A stretch of DNA of 64,000 nt from Candidatus Rifleibacteriota bacterium (GTDB lineage: Bacteria > Muiribacteriota > Ozemobacteria > Ozemobacterales > Ozemobacteraceae), in the NCBI GenBank assembly GCA_015232575.1, contig JADFZL010000002.1, positions 1-64,000 of the forward strand. The letters run 5' to 3'. Positions 9,781 to 17,456 of this stretch are shown here, piece after piece. A program made the position numbers and the translations under genes. The notes under the pieces are model-generated. The model had not been told where the DNA came from. It saw nothing but the letters and a program-made list of their open reading frames with translations, and did no database searches. How positions within the stretch are numbered: position 1 is the first letter of the stretch; each line of letters begins with the position of its first letter.

Positions 9781-9815
9781 AGCTCAGCTCAGTTCAGTTC
9801 AGTTCAGTTCAGTTT
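9781..9815. repeat. Pentanucleotide tandem repeat (AGTTC/AGCTC)
   Basis: Seven consecutive 5-base units: AGCTC twice, AGTTC four times, then AGTTT. The array sits 28 bp downstream of the stop of the B1 gene (- strand), outside any convincing reading frame. It looks like a simple-sequence tract that could vary in copy number. Confidence 0.85.
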
Positions 9816-9842
9816 TTAGAGCGTTATATTGGGCTTCGAAAT

Positions 9843-10124
9843 TCATTTCACAACTGAAATCAGATCTTTCTGATGCAATGTTTCAAGAAAAGCCATCACT
9901 TCCGAGCGGCAGACTTCCGGGGAAACTTCAAACTCGCTGCACACTTTTTCACATAGGTCAGCGACAGAAATTTCATTCTGCAAGTTTTGCCAGACGGTTG
10001 TAGCAACATGATTGAGACCGAAATATTTACCGGTTTCAACATTCATCATAACAAGTTCGTCTTTGACGGGTGTCGAGATCAATTCATCGGAAGATTTAAT
10101 TTTAACTCTGGTTTCCTGGGTCAT
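9843..10124 (-). CDS. PqqD-like lasso peptide B1 protein (leader recognition)
   Basis: 93 residues of the PqqD/RRE (RiPP recognition element) fold: a beta-rich half ELVMMNVETGKYFGLNHVATTVWQNL followed by a helical half VADLCEKVCSEFEVSPEVCRSEVMAFLETL. Stand-alone RRE proteins bind the leader peptide and hand it to the B2 protease and the cyclase. AGGAG lies 11 bases before the ATG. In linear lasso clusters B1 and B2 are usually adjacent, but here B1 is on the opposite strand 8.3 kb from B2. A second PqqD-like gene at 15947 belongs to the neighbouring radical-SAM set. Confidence 0.85.
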   Translation of the reverse strand: MTQETRVKIKSSDELISTPVKDELVMMNVETGKYFGLNHVATTVWQNLQNEISVADLCEKVCSEFEVSPEVCRSEVMAFLETLHQKDLISVVK

Positions 10125-10279
10125 TCTGAAATGCTCCTAACAAATAAATGGATTAAACGGTCGATAAAGCCCGAAATGCCCTTAAACTTTTGTGGCAGTA
10201 AATACGAAAATTCGAATTGCTACAATTCGATATAAACATTAATTTAACACCATTGACTGCGCTTGGCAATAAAAAAATG

Positions 10280-10493
10280 GCCGTATTATCTGAATATTAA
10301 AAACTCAGATAATGCGAGCCATCTACGTTCCGTCAGACACGCCGTTCATTTCGCTTCTGGAAAGATTGAAGGCCTCTTTCTGTGCTTTTGTTGATGATGG
10401 TCAGCGGTATCTGAGTCTGAAAATTCTCTCTGTACAAAAGGGAAAGCGTAGTTTGTCAGAACATTCAAATCGTGAACTCCGTTTACGATTCAT
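10280..10493 (-). pseudogene. Remnant of a second HPr-type kinase gene (5' end only)
   Basis: On the - strand this stretch aligns base by base with the first ~215 bases of the kinase gene at 12052-11060. Identical blocks include TCTGAGTCTGAAAATTC (10408-10424 and 11970-11986), CGTAGTTTGT, ACATTCA and CAGACACG at matching spacing. The copy has an ATG where the intact kinase uses TTG. Between shared blocks it is 2 bases shorter, so the frame is lost, and homology fades after about 70 codons with no ATP-binding part. It is therefore a truncated duplicate lying between B1 and the precursor gene. Confidence 0.78.
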
Positions 10494-10790
10494 TTGAAAA
10501 CACATTCCCTAGGGAATTGGAAATTAATAACTCAGCGTTTTACTCGGATCTAATACTATAATTCCATTCACCATGAGCTACATGCAAAAATATAAAAAAA
10601 GAGAATTTATCGAAAAAAGTAGTACACAATTTTCAAAAAACAGTATAAACTGGCCATGCTTAACAAACAAAAAACAGGGAGTGGCCAGTGAAACTTATCG
10701 AAAGTTTATCACATTTTTGGTGACAAGTCTACGGAAAGCCTTCTGCGAATGTGGGTTTGTTTGTGATTTGCTTACAGGCAGAGAGAAAAA
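10494..10790. other. Gap between kinase remnant and precursor promoter
   Basis: AT-rich, with no gene recognised. An open + strand frame at 10573-10794 has no domain or ribosome binding site and is Lys/Ser-rich by composition. ATTCCCTAGGGAAT at 10504-10517 is a perfect palindrome just upstream of the remnant start codon. TGGCCA occurs twice, flanking 10652-10689. No second precursor was found on either strand. Confidence 0.4.
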
Positions 10791-10819
10791 TTGACTTGAG
10801 TATTGAGCTTTGCTAGAAT
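10791..10819 (+). promoter_or_regulatory. Sigma-70-type promoter of the lasso precursor gene
   Basis: TTGACT (10791-10796), a 17-bp spacer and TAGAAT (10814-10819) match the -35/-10 consensus at five of six positions each. Transcription would start near 10826, leaving a leader of about 75 bases before the precursor ATG at 10901. Confidence 0.75.
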
Positions 10820-10900
10820 ACATGGGAGTGCCTTTTGTAGTTTTTCCTTTTGAAGGAAATAATAGGTCTTGATATAAAAAAATACATGGGAGAAAATAGA

Positions 10901-11056
10901 ATGAAGAATGGTTCTGAAAAAAGCTCTGAAAAGAAAGATGTGATTGCTTCAAAAAAGCGTTCCTGGCGGACACCTGAAATTACAGAAGTGGACTATACAG
11001 TTACTTTGGCAAGTGCTTTGTATGTTACTGGGACGGACGGTGGTATTTATTCCTAG
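10901..11056 (+). CDS. Lasso peptide precursor (paeninodin-like), 51 residues
   Basis: Start ATG 10901 with GGGAG at 10888-10892; the frame stays open back to TTG 10850, but that part looks non-coding. The leader has a Lys/Ser-rich extension and then SWRTPEITEVD, matching the aromatic-x-x-Pro motif that B1 proteins recognise. The C-terminal part reads TLASALYVTGTDGGIYS. The only acidic residue available as ring acceptor is D46. If the conserved Thr (T35) is at -2, the core is A37-S51 with a 10-residue ring; cleavage after A37 or S38 gives 9- or 8-residue rings. The chain ends in Ser, the residue phosphorylated in paeninodin-type peptides. The gene is convergent with the kinase, only 3 bp between stops. 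Confidence 0.78.
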   Translation: MKNGSEKSSEKKDVIASKKRSWRTPEITEVDYTVTLASALYVTGTDGGIYS

Positions 11057-11059
11057 TTT

Positions 11060-12052
11060 TCATTCTGCTAGATATAACTCTGTCTTGCGTTGTGAAAGAT
11101 TGTCAGAGGAGGGGCTTTTGGAAATATAACCGTGGAAAGTGTTTATTTGTTCGCTTGTGGCTTTTATCCTTTCAGCGTCTTCGGGTGTCCATATTTCTGT
11201 TATTTTAACGTTAGACGCTATTCTTGAGCATGGTTTGAAGCTCTCTGAGTTGCAGTGTTTTAGCCATGTTTTTCCGTAGAGTTGTTTTGAGATTAGGAAA
11301 GCTCCATTTGAAGGAGAAAGTTCGACAAATTCTGGTTGGGTGATGTTTTCTTTTCTGCCTTTGATGTGATATATAGCTTCAAGTGGCACCTGTGTTTTGC
11401 AGAAGCCGGCTTTTAGTGCTGAATCTGGAATCCAGTATTCATCTTCGGCCCATTGTGCTGCTCTGAAAACTGCTGAATCTGGAATTCCTGCTGCGCGAAT
11501 TGCTGCACTGGAAGCTTTTAACATTGGAAATGCCGGCTTTACAAAGACGCCGTCATTAGCAAAGTCAATTGCGGCGAGGTCGTCGCACAAAAACTGATGT
11601 CCGAGTGCGGCAAGATTGCTTGTCAGGGATGATTTTCCTGCGCCGCTTTCCCCTGTGAAAAGGACTGCTTTTCCGTTGATAACAACTCCTGAAGCGTGAA
11701 GGCAGGTAATTCCCTGCAGATAAAGAGCTGCGGAAATCGCAGGATTGAGAATAATAAGCGAAATATCGCTAGAGTAATCATTATTTCTTGAGACCGTTAT
11801 GGTTTTACCGCCCTCAGAATATTCGAAGCTCAGGAAGTCTGGTGAATCTGTGCGGCAATACTGAAGATAATATGAGTTGTTTGATTTATGCCAGACACGT
11901 CTCTCGTTTCTTTTTTGAAATGACTGAAGGTTTTTGATTTTTCCCTTATAAATGATCGTTAATCCGATGTCTGAGTCTGAAAATTCAGTTTGCGGAAATG
12001 GAAAAACGTAGTTTGTAAGTACATTCATTCCATGAATTCTATAACGGTTCAA
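11060..12052 (-). CDS. HPr-kinase-like lasso peptide Ser kinase
   Basis: 330 residues, TTG start with AGGGAAG upstream. The core matches HPr(Ser) kinase/phosphorylase-like proteins: LHASGVVINGKAVLFTG, Walker A GESGAGKSS (134-142), then FLCDDLAAID, the acidic segment contacting metal and substrate. In paeninodin-type lasso clusters this family phosphorylates the side chain of the precursor's C-terminal Ser. The adjacent precursor ends in exactly that residue, which makes it the likely substrate. The N-terminal ~110 residues are a less conserved cap. It is downstream of the cyclase on the same strand and convergent with the precursor. A truncated copy lies at 10280-10493. Confidence 0.87.
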   Translation of the reverse strand: MNRYRIHGMNVLTNYVFPFPQTEFSDSDIGLTIIYKGKIKNLQSFQKRNERRVWHKSNNSYYLQYCRTDSPDFLSFEYSEGGKTITVSRNNDYSSDISLIILNPAISAALYLQGITCLHASGVVINGKAVLFTGESGAGKSSLTSNLAALGHQFLCDDLAAIDFANDGVFVKPAFPMLKASSAAIRAAGIPDSAVFRAAQWAEDEYWIPDSALKAGFCKTQVPLEAIYHIKGRKENITQPEFVELSPSNGAFLISKQLYGKTWLKHCNSESFKPCSRIASNVKITEIWTPEDAERIKATSEQINTFHGYISKSPSSDNLSQRKTELYLAE

Positions 12053-12121
12053 TTAATAGCTTCCCTTTCTGTTTTCCTGAAAAAAAATATCTGATCAATA
12101 ATTCGGGAGATTTATTTCTAT

Positions 12122-12185
12122 TGTCATCTCGAACGAATATGAGATATCTCATAAAGCAAGATTTCTCGCTTCCTCCGAAATGACA
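12122..12185. repeat. Dispersed TGTCAT...ATGACA palindrome
   Basis: Left arm TGTCATCTCGAACGAATATGAGATATCTC and right arm AGATTTCTCGCTTCCTCCGAAATGACA are imperfect inverted repeats, as in the copies at 35219, 50153 and 56669. It is preceded by CAATAATTCGG, as is the half copy at 2942. Confidence 0.8.
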
Positions 12186-12268
12186 GGAGTTAACATTCCA
12201 CCAATTCACCCAAGTCCTCACTGTCTGAATTTAATAAAAAGGTGTTTTCCTGGTTTTTCATTGCCAGT

Positions 12269-12320
12269 CGTAGACGCGGCATATTGCCGCGTTTGTCTTA
12301 AGCGGCTGGAAGCAGCTTTT
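12269..12320. repeat. GACGCGGCAT-TTGCCGCGT element, copy 1
   Basis: Two consecutive short hairpins, GACGCGGCATATTGCCGCGT and AGCGGCTGGAAGCAGCTT. About 42 of 52 positions match the copy at 58901-58952, by eye. It lies downstream of the cyclase gene. Confidence 0.75.
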
Positions 12321-12372
12321 ACGAGGAAATATGACATAATCACCTCAAGATCCTGGGAGGAAGTTTTATTTC

Positions 12373-14331
12373 TTATAGCTTACTGTTTCTGAGAAAAGAT
12401 GCTGCCATAAAACCGCGTGTCAGATATGCGCCTGCTGACATGCTTTCAGATTCGCTGCGATTCTGTTTCAGTTTATTCCAGGTTTCACGCATTCCTCCTG
12501 TGTCTATGTAGTGTGATATTTCCCTGTCGATGCAAATTGCATTTATTTCAGACTCTATCTCATTTGCATGGTCGAGAAGGCGAAAACCGATGTCGGCAGC
12601 CTGCTTTCCACGGATTGTATTCAGCCTCGACTCATCGGGCATTATTCCCTTAAGTGATTCTCTGACAAGCATTCTTTCGCCACCCATGTAATTATGAATA
12701 TAATCTGGGATTCCCACGCAGAACTCAATAAGACGGACATCACCGGTTGGATCACGGACTTCAATTCCATGCGCATCGCTGAAAAGGTGCCATATTTTTC
12801 CAGCCATGTTGACATTATTCTGAAATCCGAATTCTCGCTGTTTTCGATAATCTGTCGGTTCAGGGAAAGTCCCCGAAAGAAGACCTGACTTTTTGGTTTC
12901 TGGAACAGTTACACGGTTGGCAAATTCTCTGCTAATGGGGCCGGGGTAGACAGCACTGAAAAATGCAGATTCAGAAATAGAAGAAAAATTGTAAAGCTGT
13001 TTTCTTTTTCGCCAGAGCGGTCCAACGGCTGGAGCCAGAATGTGATTCCTTATGGCCTTGTACAATGTGCTGGAATGGTATTTATGCCATTCTATCAGAG
13101 CTTTTTTACCGGCTTTCCATTTTCCAGATGCGAACAAGTCGTAGATGCGGTTTCTACCACCGTCCCAGGTTACTCCCAGATTGCCCATCTGCCCGGTAAG
13201 AAGAACGCCATAATTGTTTTGCATGCACTCCCGGTTGATTGCGTTTATCCAGAACATATTTACGCCAGCGTGAAGAGGTGCTTTAAATAGACTGACTGCA
13301 TGGCGAATTGCTGCAAAAGGCGATTCATTTGCAGCATTAACTGCAAGGTGATCAATGTTTTGATATTTTTCTGCAATTGAGCTGGCAATTTTCCACTCGT
13401 TAACCAGTGCTCCGGGAGCAAACTTATCAGAGTTGTGCACTGGAACAGAAGTATATGCGGTAAGCCTTCTATTTTGCTTCTGAAGCTCTTTTGCAGCAAG
13501 CGAAGTTATCGAGCCTGAATCAAGCCCGGCACTAAGCGTTGAAGCTATCGGACGTAATGACCTGAGGCGAGAATTTACTGCCCGTTCATAAAGCCACAAA
13601 AACTTATCAAAATAATCTTCTTCTTTTTTGAATTTTATTCGTGGAGATTCAATGAGGCGCCAGTATGTATTTTCAGACAGCTTTCCATTGGCATCTATCG
13701 ACAAAGTCGATGACATAGGCAGTGAAAAGATGTTTTTCCAGTTAGTACTATTTTTTTCGCTGTTCAGAGCTTTAATTATCAGGAACTCAGCCAGTTTTAC
13801 TTCATCGAATACAGTTTTGATTTCTGGATGAGCAAGAACACCCTCTATATTAGATGAGAAAACCAGAAGCGAATGGGAATAATAATACGAAAGTCCGGTG
13901 TTGCCGATGTGGTCGCGGGCAATAAAAGCAGTGTTTTCTGATTCGTTATAAACTGCAAAAGACCAGTCTCCGAAAAGATGCACTGGTGCTTTTTCCTGCC
14001 ATTTTTTCCAGGAACGGAACATCAGTTCGCCATTCGAAACAGAATCTCTTGACGATGCTGGAATATCAAACATCTCACAAAGTTCGTCACGATTATCAAG
14101 TCTGCCGGCAGCGGTAAAGTGCAACCCGGTACCAGGTTCAAAGAGAGGCATTCTCTCATGCAAATCTTCAGGTGAGACCGCCACAAGACTGTGCCCAAAA
14201 GCAGAGTTTTTCTGGCAGGAAAGTGATATGGTGCCTCTGCTCCAGCGCTTGAATGAAGCTGCCAATTTTTCACAGATCATACTTTCAGCAGGGCGGCGGT
14301 CAAGATTGATAAAACCGAAAATCATGCTCAT
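12373..14331 (-). CDS. Lasso peptide isopeptide cyclase (asparagine synthetase-like)
   Basis: 652 residues, the usual size for lasso C proteins. The N-terminal part resembles a class II glutaminase domain but starts MSMIFGF, without the catalytic Cys2, as usual for lasso cyclases, which need no ammonia. The C-terminal domain has the ATP pyrophosphatase loop STLSAGLDSGS (265-274). The enzyme adenylates the acceptor Asp side chain of the core peptide and closes it onto the new N-terminal amine. A later DPTGDVRLIEFC segment corresponds to the conserved ATP-site region of the family. It lies upstream of the kinase on the - strand, separated by repeats. Confidence 0.88.
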   Translation of the reverse strand: MSMIFGFINLDRRPAESMICEKLAASFKRWSRGTISLSCQKNSAFGHSLVAVSPEDLHERMPLFEPGTGLHFTAAGRLDNRDELCEMFDIPASSRDSVSNGELMFRSWKKWQEKAPVHLFGDWSFAVYNESENTAFIARDHIGNTGLSYYYSHSLLVFSSNIEGVLAHPEIKTVFDEVKLAEFLIIKALNSEKNSTNWKNIFSLPMSSTLSIDANGKLSENTYWRLIESPRIKFKKEEDYFDKFLWLYERAVNSRLRSLRPIASTLSAGLDSGSITSLAAKELQKQNRRLTAYTSVPVHNSDKFAPGALVNEWKIASSIAEKYQNIDHLAVNAANESPFAAIRHAVSLFKAPLHAGVNMFWINAINRECMQNNYGVLLTGQMGNLGVTWDGGRNRIYDLFASGKWKAGKKALIEWHKYHSSTLYKAIRNHILAPAVGPLWRKRKQLYNFSSISESAFFSAVYPGPISREFANRVTVPETKKSGLLSGTFPEPTDYRKQREFGFQNNVNMAGKIWHLFSDAHGIEVRDPTGDVRLIEFCVGIPDYIHNYMGGERMLVRESLKGIMPDESRLNTIRGKQAADIGFRLLDHANEIESEINAICIDREISHYIDTGGMRETWNKLKQNRSESESMSAGAYLTRGFMAASFLRNSKL

Positions 14332-14899
14332 TTTTCATATTTTCCTGTTTATTTTTTTAAAATATGGCATTCACTTATCAATTCGGTGCAAACAGTACTT
14401 GTGCCCCTGCCGAATCTTTTTTAATTTTCAGAGAGAAGCCTTTCTGAGAGTGCTGACGTTAGCGGTTTTCATTCCATTTGAATGCATCAAGAGGCATGGG
14501 TTAAGAAATAGTCCAACGAGCTTCGATATAGCAATAAACCTGCATTATTTGGCAGGTTTATTGCCTGGAAGCACCTCTATCACATTGCAGAATTTGCTGG
14601 CAAAGTAAAATATTTTCTCTATTTCCTGTTAATGGTAGCAAAAAATAGATTTTATGTAAATAAAAAAAAGCCTATTGATGGGGTGACCAGCTTGCAAATG
14701 TCGATGGATTTAGTGTTTGCAGTAGTAATAAAATCAATAAAAGAAGGCAAGGGATAAATTTTAAAAGAACAATTTCAATTTCACCGGCATAGATTTGTCT
14801 GGTTAATATTCTTTTCTTTTGATAAAATTTATTCAGAGCATTGGTTCATTTGTGTTTTGTTTTGCAAAAAGTAACTTATTTTGAAAGGATTTTCCGATA
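14332..14899. other. Gap between lasso cyclase and radical-SAM set
   Basis: 568 bp between divergent genes. It contains a perfect 13-bp inverted repeat, GCAATAAACCTGC (14531-14543) and GCAGGTTTATTGC (14552-14564), without a T-tract, so it may be a regulatory hairpin. It also holds a 41-codon open frame (14632-14757) listed separately. Promoters for both flanking genes must lie here. Confidence 0.5.
14632..14757 (+). CDS. Possible small peptide (41 residues) ahead of the radical-SAM set
   Basis: ATG GTA ... GGA TAA encodes a basic peptide starting MVAKNRFYVNKKKPIDG and ending KSIKEGKG. It lies 142 bp before the radical SAM gene, in the same direction, where a RiPP precursor would be expected. 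No clear Shine-Dalgarno sequence precedes it, and it lacks the features of any precursor family I know. It is listed because the operon otherwise has no substrate; it may not be a gene at all. Confidence 0.2.
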   Translation: MVAKNRFYVNKKKPIDGVTSLQMSMDLVFAVVIKSIKEGKG

Positions 14900-15922
14900 A
14901 TGCAGGATTTGTTTCTTGATGATAGGATTTTTCCGACGGCAATACGTATTGACGCTTCAACCGTATGTCAGTTAAAATGTCCTCTATGCCCTAGAACCAC
15001 GGGAGAAACTTCAAAAACTCTTGGAAACGGTTTTTTAAAATTTGATGATTTCAGAAATCTTGTTGATGCTAATCCACAGATAAAAATGATTGAGTTTGGT
15101 AACTTCGGAGAAGTCTTTCTGAATCCTGAATTTTCTGAAATTCTGAGATATGCCAGTGAAAACAGCATCGAAACATCAATTGATGAAGGGGCAAACTTAA
15201 ATGATGCTTCAAATGAGGTTCTCGAAGCTCTCATAAAATATCAGACAAAAGTTGTAAGATGTGCCATAGATGGAGCTTCTCAGAGCAGCTATGAAAAATA
15301 CCGTGTTGGCGGCAGGCTTGTTGATGTTATAAATAATATAAAAAAAATAAATTCATTCAAGGAAAAATATAGCTCTGACAAGCCTGATCTTATATTCCAG
15401 TTTGTTCTTTTCGACCATAATAAGCATGAGCTTGAGTATGCCAGGCTTCTTTCAAAAATGCTCAAAATGAGTTTTTATATTAAGCTGAATTTTAACAGCA
15501 GGACAATGCAGCCTTCAGACAAAGAAATAGTAAGAAAGTATGCTGGGTTTTCAGATAGAAAGGAATATCTTCAAAAAACCGGACGTCACTATCAACGAGT
15601 TCTCTGTTATGATATGTGGATGAGTCCGCAAGTTAACTGGGATGGCAGACTCATTGGATGTACCAGAAACATTTGGGGTGATTATTCTGTGAATGTATTT
15701 CGTGATGGGCTTCAGAATAGCTTAAACAGCGAGAAAATACTTCATAATCGTCGGATACTTATGGGAAAAACTCCCTCGACTGAAGATATTCCATGTCTAA
15801 ATTGTGGAAACTTTAAAAATATGAAGAATACTGGTGATTGGATATCAACTGATGAAATCTCTGAATACATTGTAAACTCTAGTTCTGGAATGTTAGGGAA
15901 TCATTCGGAAAAGTCTCACTGA
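14900..15922 (+). CDS. Radical SAM protein with SPASM-like C-terminus
   Basis: 340 residues. The SAM-binding [4Fe-4S] motif is C23-x3-C27-x2-C30 (VCQLKCPLCP), followed by FGNFGEVFLNPEF in place of the usual GGE loop. The C-terminal part has more cysteines (LCYDMW, WDGRLIGCTRN, IPCLNCGNF) in the order of SPASM/Twitch auxiliary cluster domains, which are common in peptide-modifying radical SAM enzymes. GAAAGGA precedes the ATG. A PqqD-like gene follows after 24 bp, which strongly suggests a leader-bearing peptide substrate. Confidence 0.82.
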   Translation: MQDLFLDDRIFPTAIRIDASTVCQLKCPLCPRTTGETSKTLGNGFLKFDDFRNLVDANPQIKMIEFGNFGEVFLNPEFSEILRYASENSIETSIDEGANLNDASNEVLEALIKYQTKVVRCAIDGASQSSYEKYRVGGRLVDVINNIKKINSFKEKYSSDKPDLIFQFVLFDHNKHELEYARLLSKMLKMSFYIKLNFNSRTMQPSDKEIVRKYAGFSDRKEYLQKTGRHYQRVLCYDMWMSPQVNWDGRLIGCTRNIWGDYSVNVFRDGLQNSLNSEKILHNRRILMGKTPSTEDIPCLNCGNFKNMKNTGDWISTDEISEYIVNSSSGMLGNHSEKSH

Positions 15923-15946
15923 AGAGGAATAACGAAAGGTTATTTT

Positions 15947-16243
15947 ATGGAAATAAATTCTGAAATGAAATTTTCACGAAGTGAAAATATTGTTGCCGGT
16001 TTAGTTGATGGCGATTTTATGTTGTCCGATCTGCAATCTGGAAAATACCACCAGATGAATGGAACAGGAAAGATGATATGGGAGATTCTTGAACAACCTA
16101 TGACCGTTTCAGAAATATGTGATAGTCTTGTCAAAGAATTTGAAGTTGAACCTGATAATTGTTTAAAGGAGCTGAAAATATTTTTGAAAGAACTTTTTAA
16201 AAAAAATATATTGCAAATTATCTGTTACAAATCAACAAATTAA
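15947..16243 (+). CDS. PqqD-like RiPP recognition protein
   Basis: 98 residues with the PqqD/RRE pattern: FMLSDLQSGKYHQMNGTGKMIWEIL, then VSEICDSLVKEFEVEPDNCLKELKIFL. GAAAGG stands before the ATG. It is sandwiched between the radical SAM gene and the glycosyltransferase (4-bp gap), so the three form one operon. It would deliver a precursor peptide to the radical SAM enzyme. It differs clearly in sequence from the lasso B1 protein at 9843, so the two probably serve different peptides. Confidence 0.82.
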   Translation: MEINSEMKFSRSENIVAGLVDGDFMLSDLQSGKYHQMNGTGKMIWEILEQPMTVSEICDSLVKEFEVEPDNCLKELKIFLKELFKKNILQIICYKSTN

Positions 16244-16247
16244 TTAC

Positions 16248-17456
16248 ATGAAATCATCATCTGTTCTGATCTGCTGGGAAATTGGCGGTGGTCTTGGGCA
16301 TCTTTACAGGATTAATCCTATTGCCTCAGAATTCAAACGAAGGGGAATGCATGTTATTCTGGCTATTCCTGAAAGCTTTCGTGATACCTCAGGGTTGCAG
16401 GAGTTCGGTTTTGAAGTAATATTTTTTCCAAAATCCAGGGTTCCGGTTTCAGAACGCTCGGGAATTCTGTCCCATACTTACGGTGAAAACCTTTTAAAGA
16501 ACGGATTTTCGGATAGAGACTACCTTCTCTGGCGGTTAAAAAATTGGGAACAAATTCTTAAGACTATAAAGCCTGCTGTTGTTATAGCAGAACATGCTCC
16601 GTACGCATTGCTTGCTGCAAAAACGCTTGGTTTCCCCGTTGCTGCTATCGGAACGGGTTTTTCTCTGCCGCCATTCCAATGTCCCATGCCTGGCCTTCAG
16701 CCATGGTTTCAACTTCCTGACTCAGTTCTTAGAAAAAAAGAGCAATCTTTTCTTGAACTTGTCAATCCGGCTTTATTGGAGGCACGATATTCTCTGTTGA
16801 AATCTGTTTCTGATATTTTTAGCGACGTTGAAACCTTTTTGTGCACACTTAATGAGTTAGACCATTATAAAGTACCACGAAATGCCGAATATATTGGACC
16901 AGTGGTTTATTCACAACTGGATTCTGATATTTTTTGGCTCTCTGATTCGAAAGAAAACATTTTTGTATATCTAAGAAAGAGTTCAAAATACTTCAGACCC
17001 GTTATTAAATTACTGAGCGAAAAAGGTTTACCCAGCTTTGTATATGGTTTGGGATTATCTTCTGAGGAGGCTGAAGCATTGTCTACAAAAACAGTTAAGG
17101 TTAACAACAAGCCAGTCTGCTTGGGAAATGCTTTTGAAAAATGCAGATTTGCAATTACTGAAGGAGGACATAATACCGGAGCTCTGATGCTTTTGCAGGG
17201 CATCCCAATCCTAATTCTTCCAGGGCAGCTTGAACAGGCAATCTTGTCTTATCGCATATCTGAAAATAACCTCGGATTATCGGTGAATTATTTTAACAGC
17301 AGATCTGATGTTAAGGAAAAGCTGGAAATTATGCTTCATAGCGATGAATTAAGCAGAAACGCCAAAAAATTTTCTGAAAAGTATTCAAAGTGCATTTCGA
17401 TTAAAGCAGAGAAAATAATTGTCGACAGGTGCCAGGTTCTTCTTTTAAAAAGATGA
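16248..17456 (+). CDS. GT1-type glycosyltransferase (MGT/UGT-like)
   Basis: 402 residues. The N-terminus ICWEIGGGLGHLYRINPIASEFKRRGMHVILA is typical of UDP-glycosyltransferase-like GT-B enzymes that act on small acceptors. The C-terminal sugar-nucleotide site is visible as FAITEGGHNTGALMLLQGIPILILP, the G-G-H-N-T counterpart of the H-x-G-G-x-N-T loop. Such enzymes glycosylate natural products and antibiotics. Its place in an operon with a radical SAM and a PqqD-like protein suggests that the modified peptide is glycosylated. That step is inferred from context. Confidence 0.75.
   Translation: MKSSSVLICWEIGGGLGHLYRINPIASEFKRRGMHVILAIPESFRDTSGLQEFGFEVIFFPKSRVPVSERSGILSHTYGENLLKNGFSDRDYLLWRLKNWEQILKTIKPAVVIAEHAPYALLAAKTLGFPVAAIGTGFSLPPFQCPMPGLQPWFQLPDSVLRKKEQSFLELVNPALLEARYSLLKSVSDIFSDVETFLCTLNELDHYKVPRNAEYIGPVVYSQLDSDIFWLSDSKENIFVYLRKSSKYFRPVIKLLSEKGLPSFVYGLGLSSEEAEALSTKTVKVNNKPVCLGNAFEKCRFAITEGGHNTGALMLLQGIPILILPGQLEQAILSYRISENNLGLSVNYFNSRSDVKEKLEIMLHSDELSRNAKKFSEKYSKCISIKAEKIIVDRCQVLLLKR

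Larger units (their letters stand above)
12053..12372. other. Gap between cyclase and kinase, holding two dispersed repeats
   Basis: 320 bp without a gene. It carries a near-complete TGTCAT...ATGACA palindrome (12122-12185) and one copy of the GACGCGGCAT...GCGGCTGGAAGC element (12269-12320). The two repeats separate genes that would otherwise form one - strand operon. Confidence 0.6.

Noticed and set aside
9781..9815. Pentamer array considered as a CRISPR-like or iteron array
   Set aside because: Units are only 5 bases, directly adjacent and without spacers; there is no cas, rep or origin gene nearby.
9716..10003. + strand frame covering the pentanucleotide repeat
   Set aside because: It runs antisense through the B1 gene and the repeat, with no domain of its own.
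10312..10497. 61-codon + strand frame
   Set aside because: It is antisense to the kinase-gene remnant, which explains the sequence better.
14228..14608. 126-codon + strand frame overlapping the cyclase start
   Set aside because: Overlaps the well-supported cyclase gene antisense and continues into a hairpin region without any domain.
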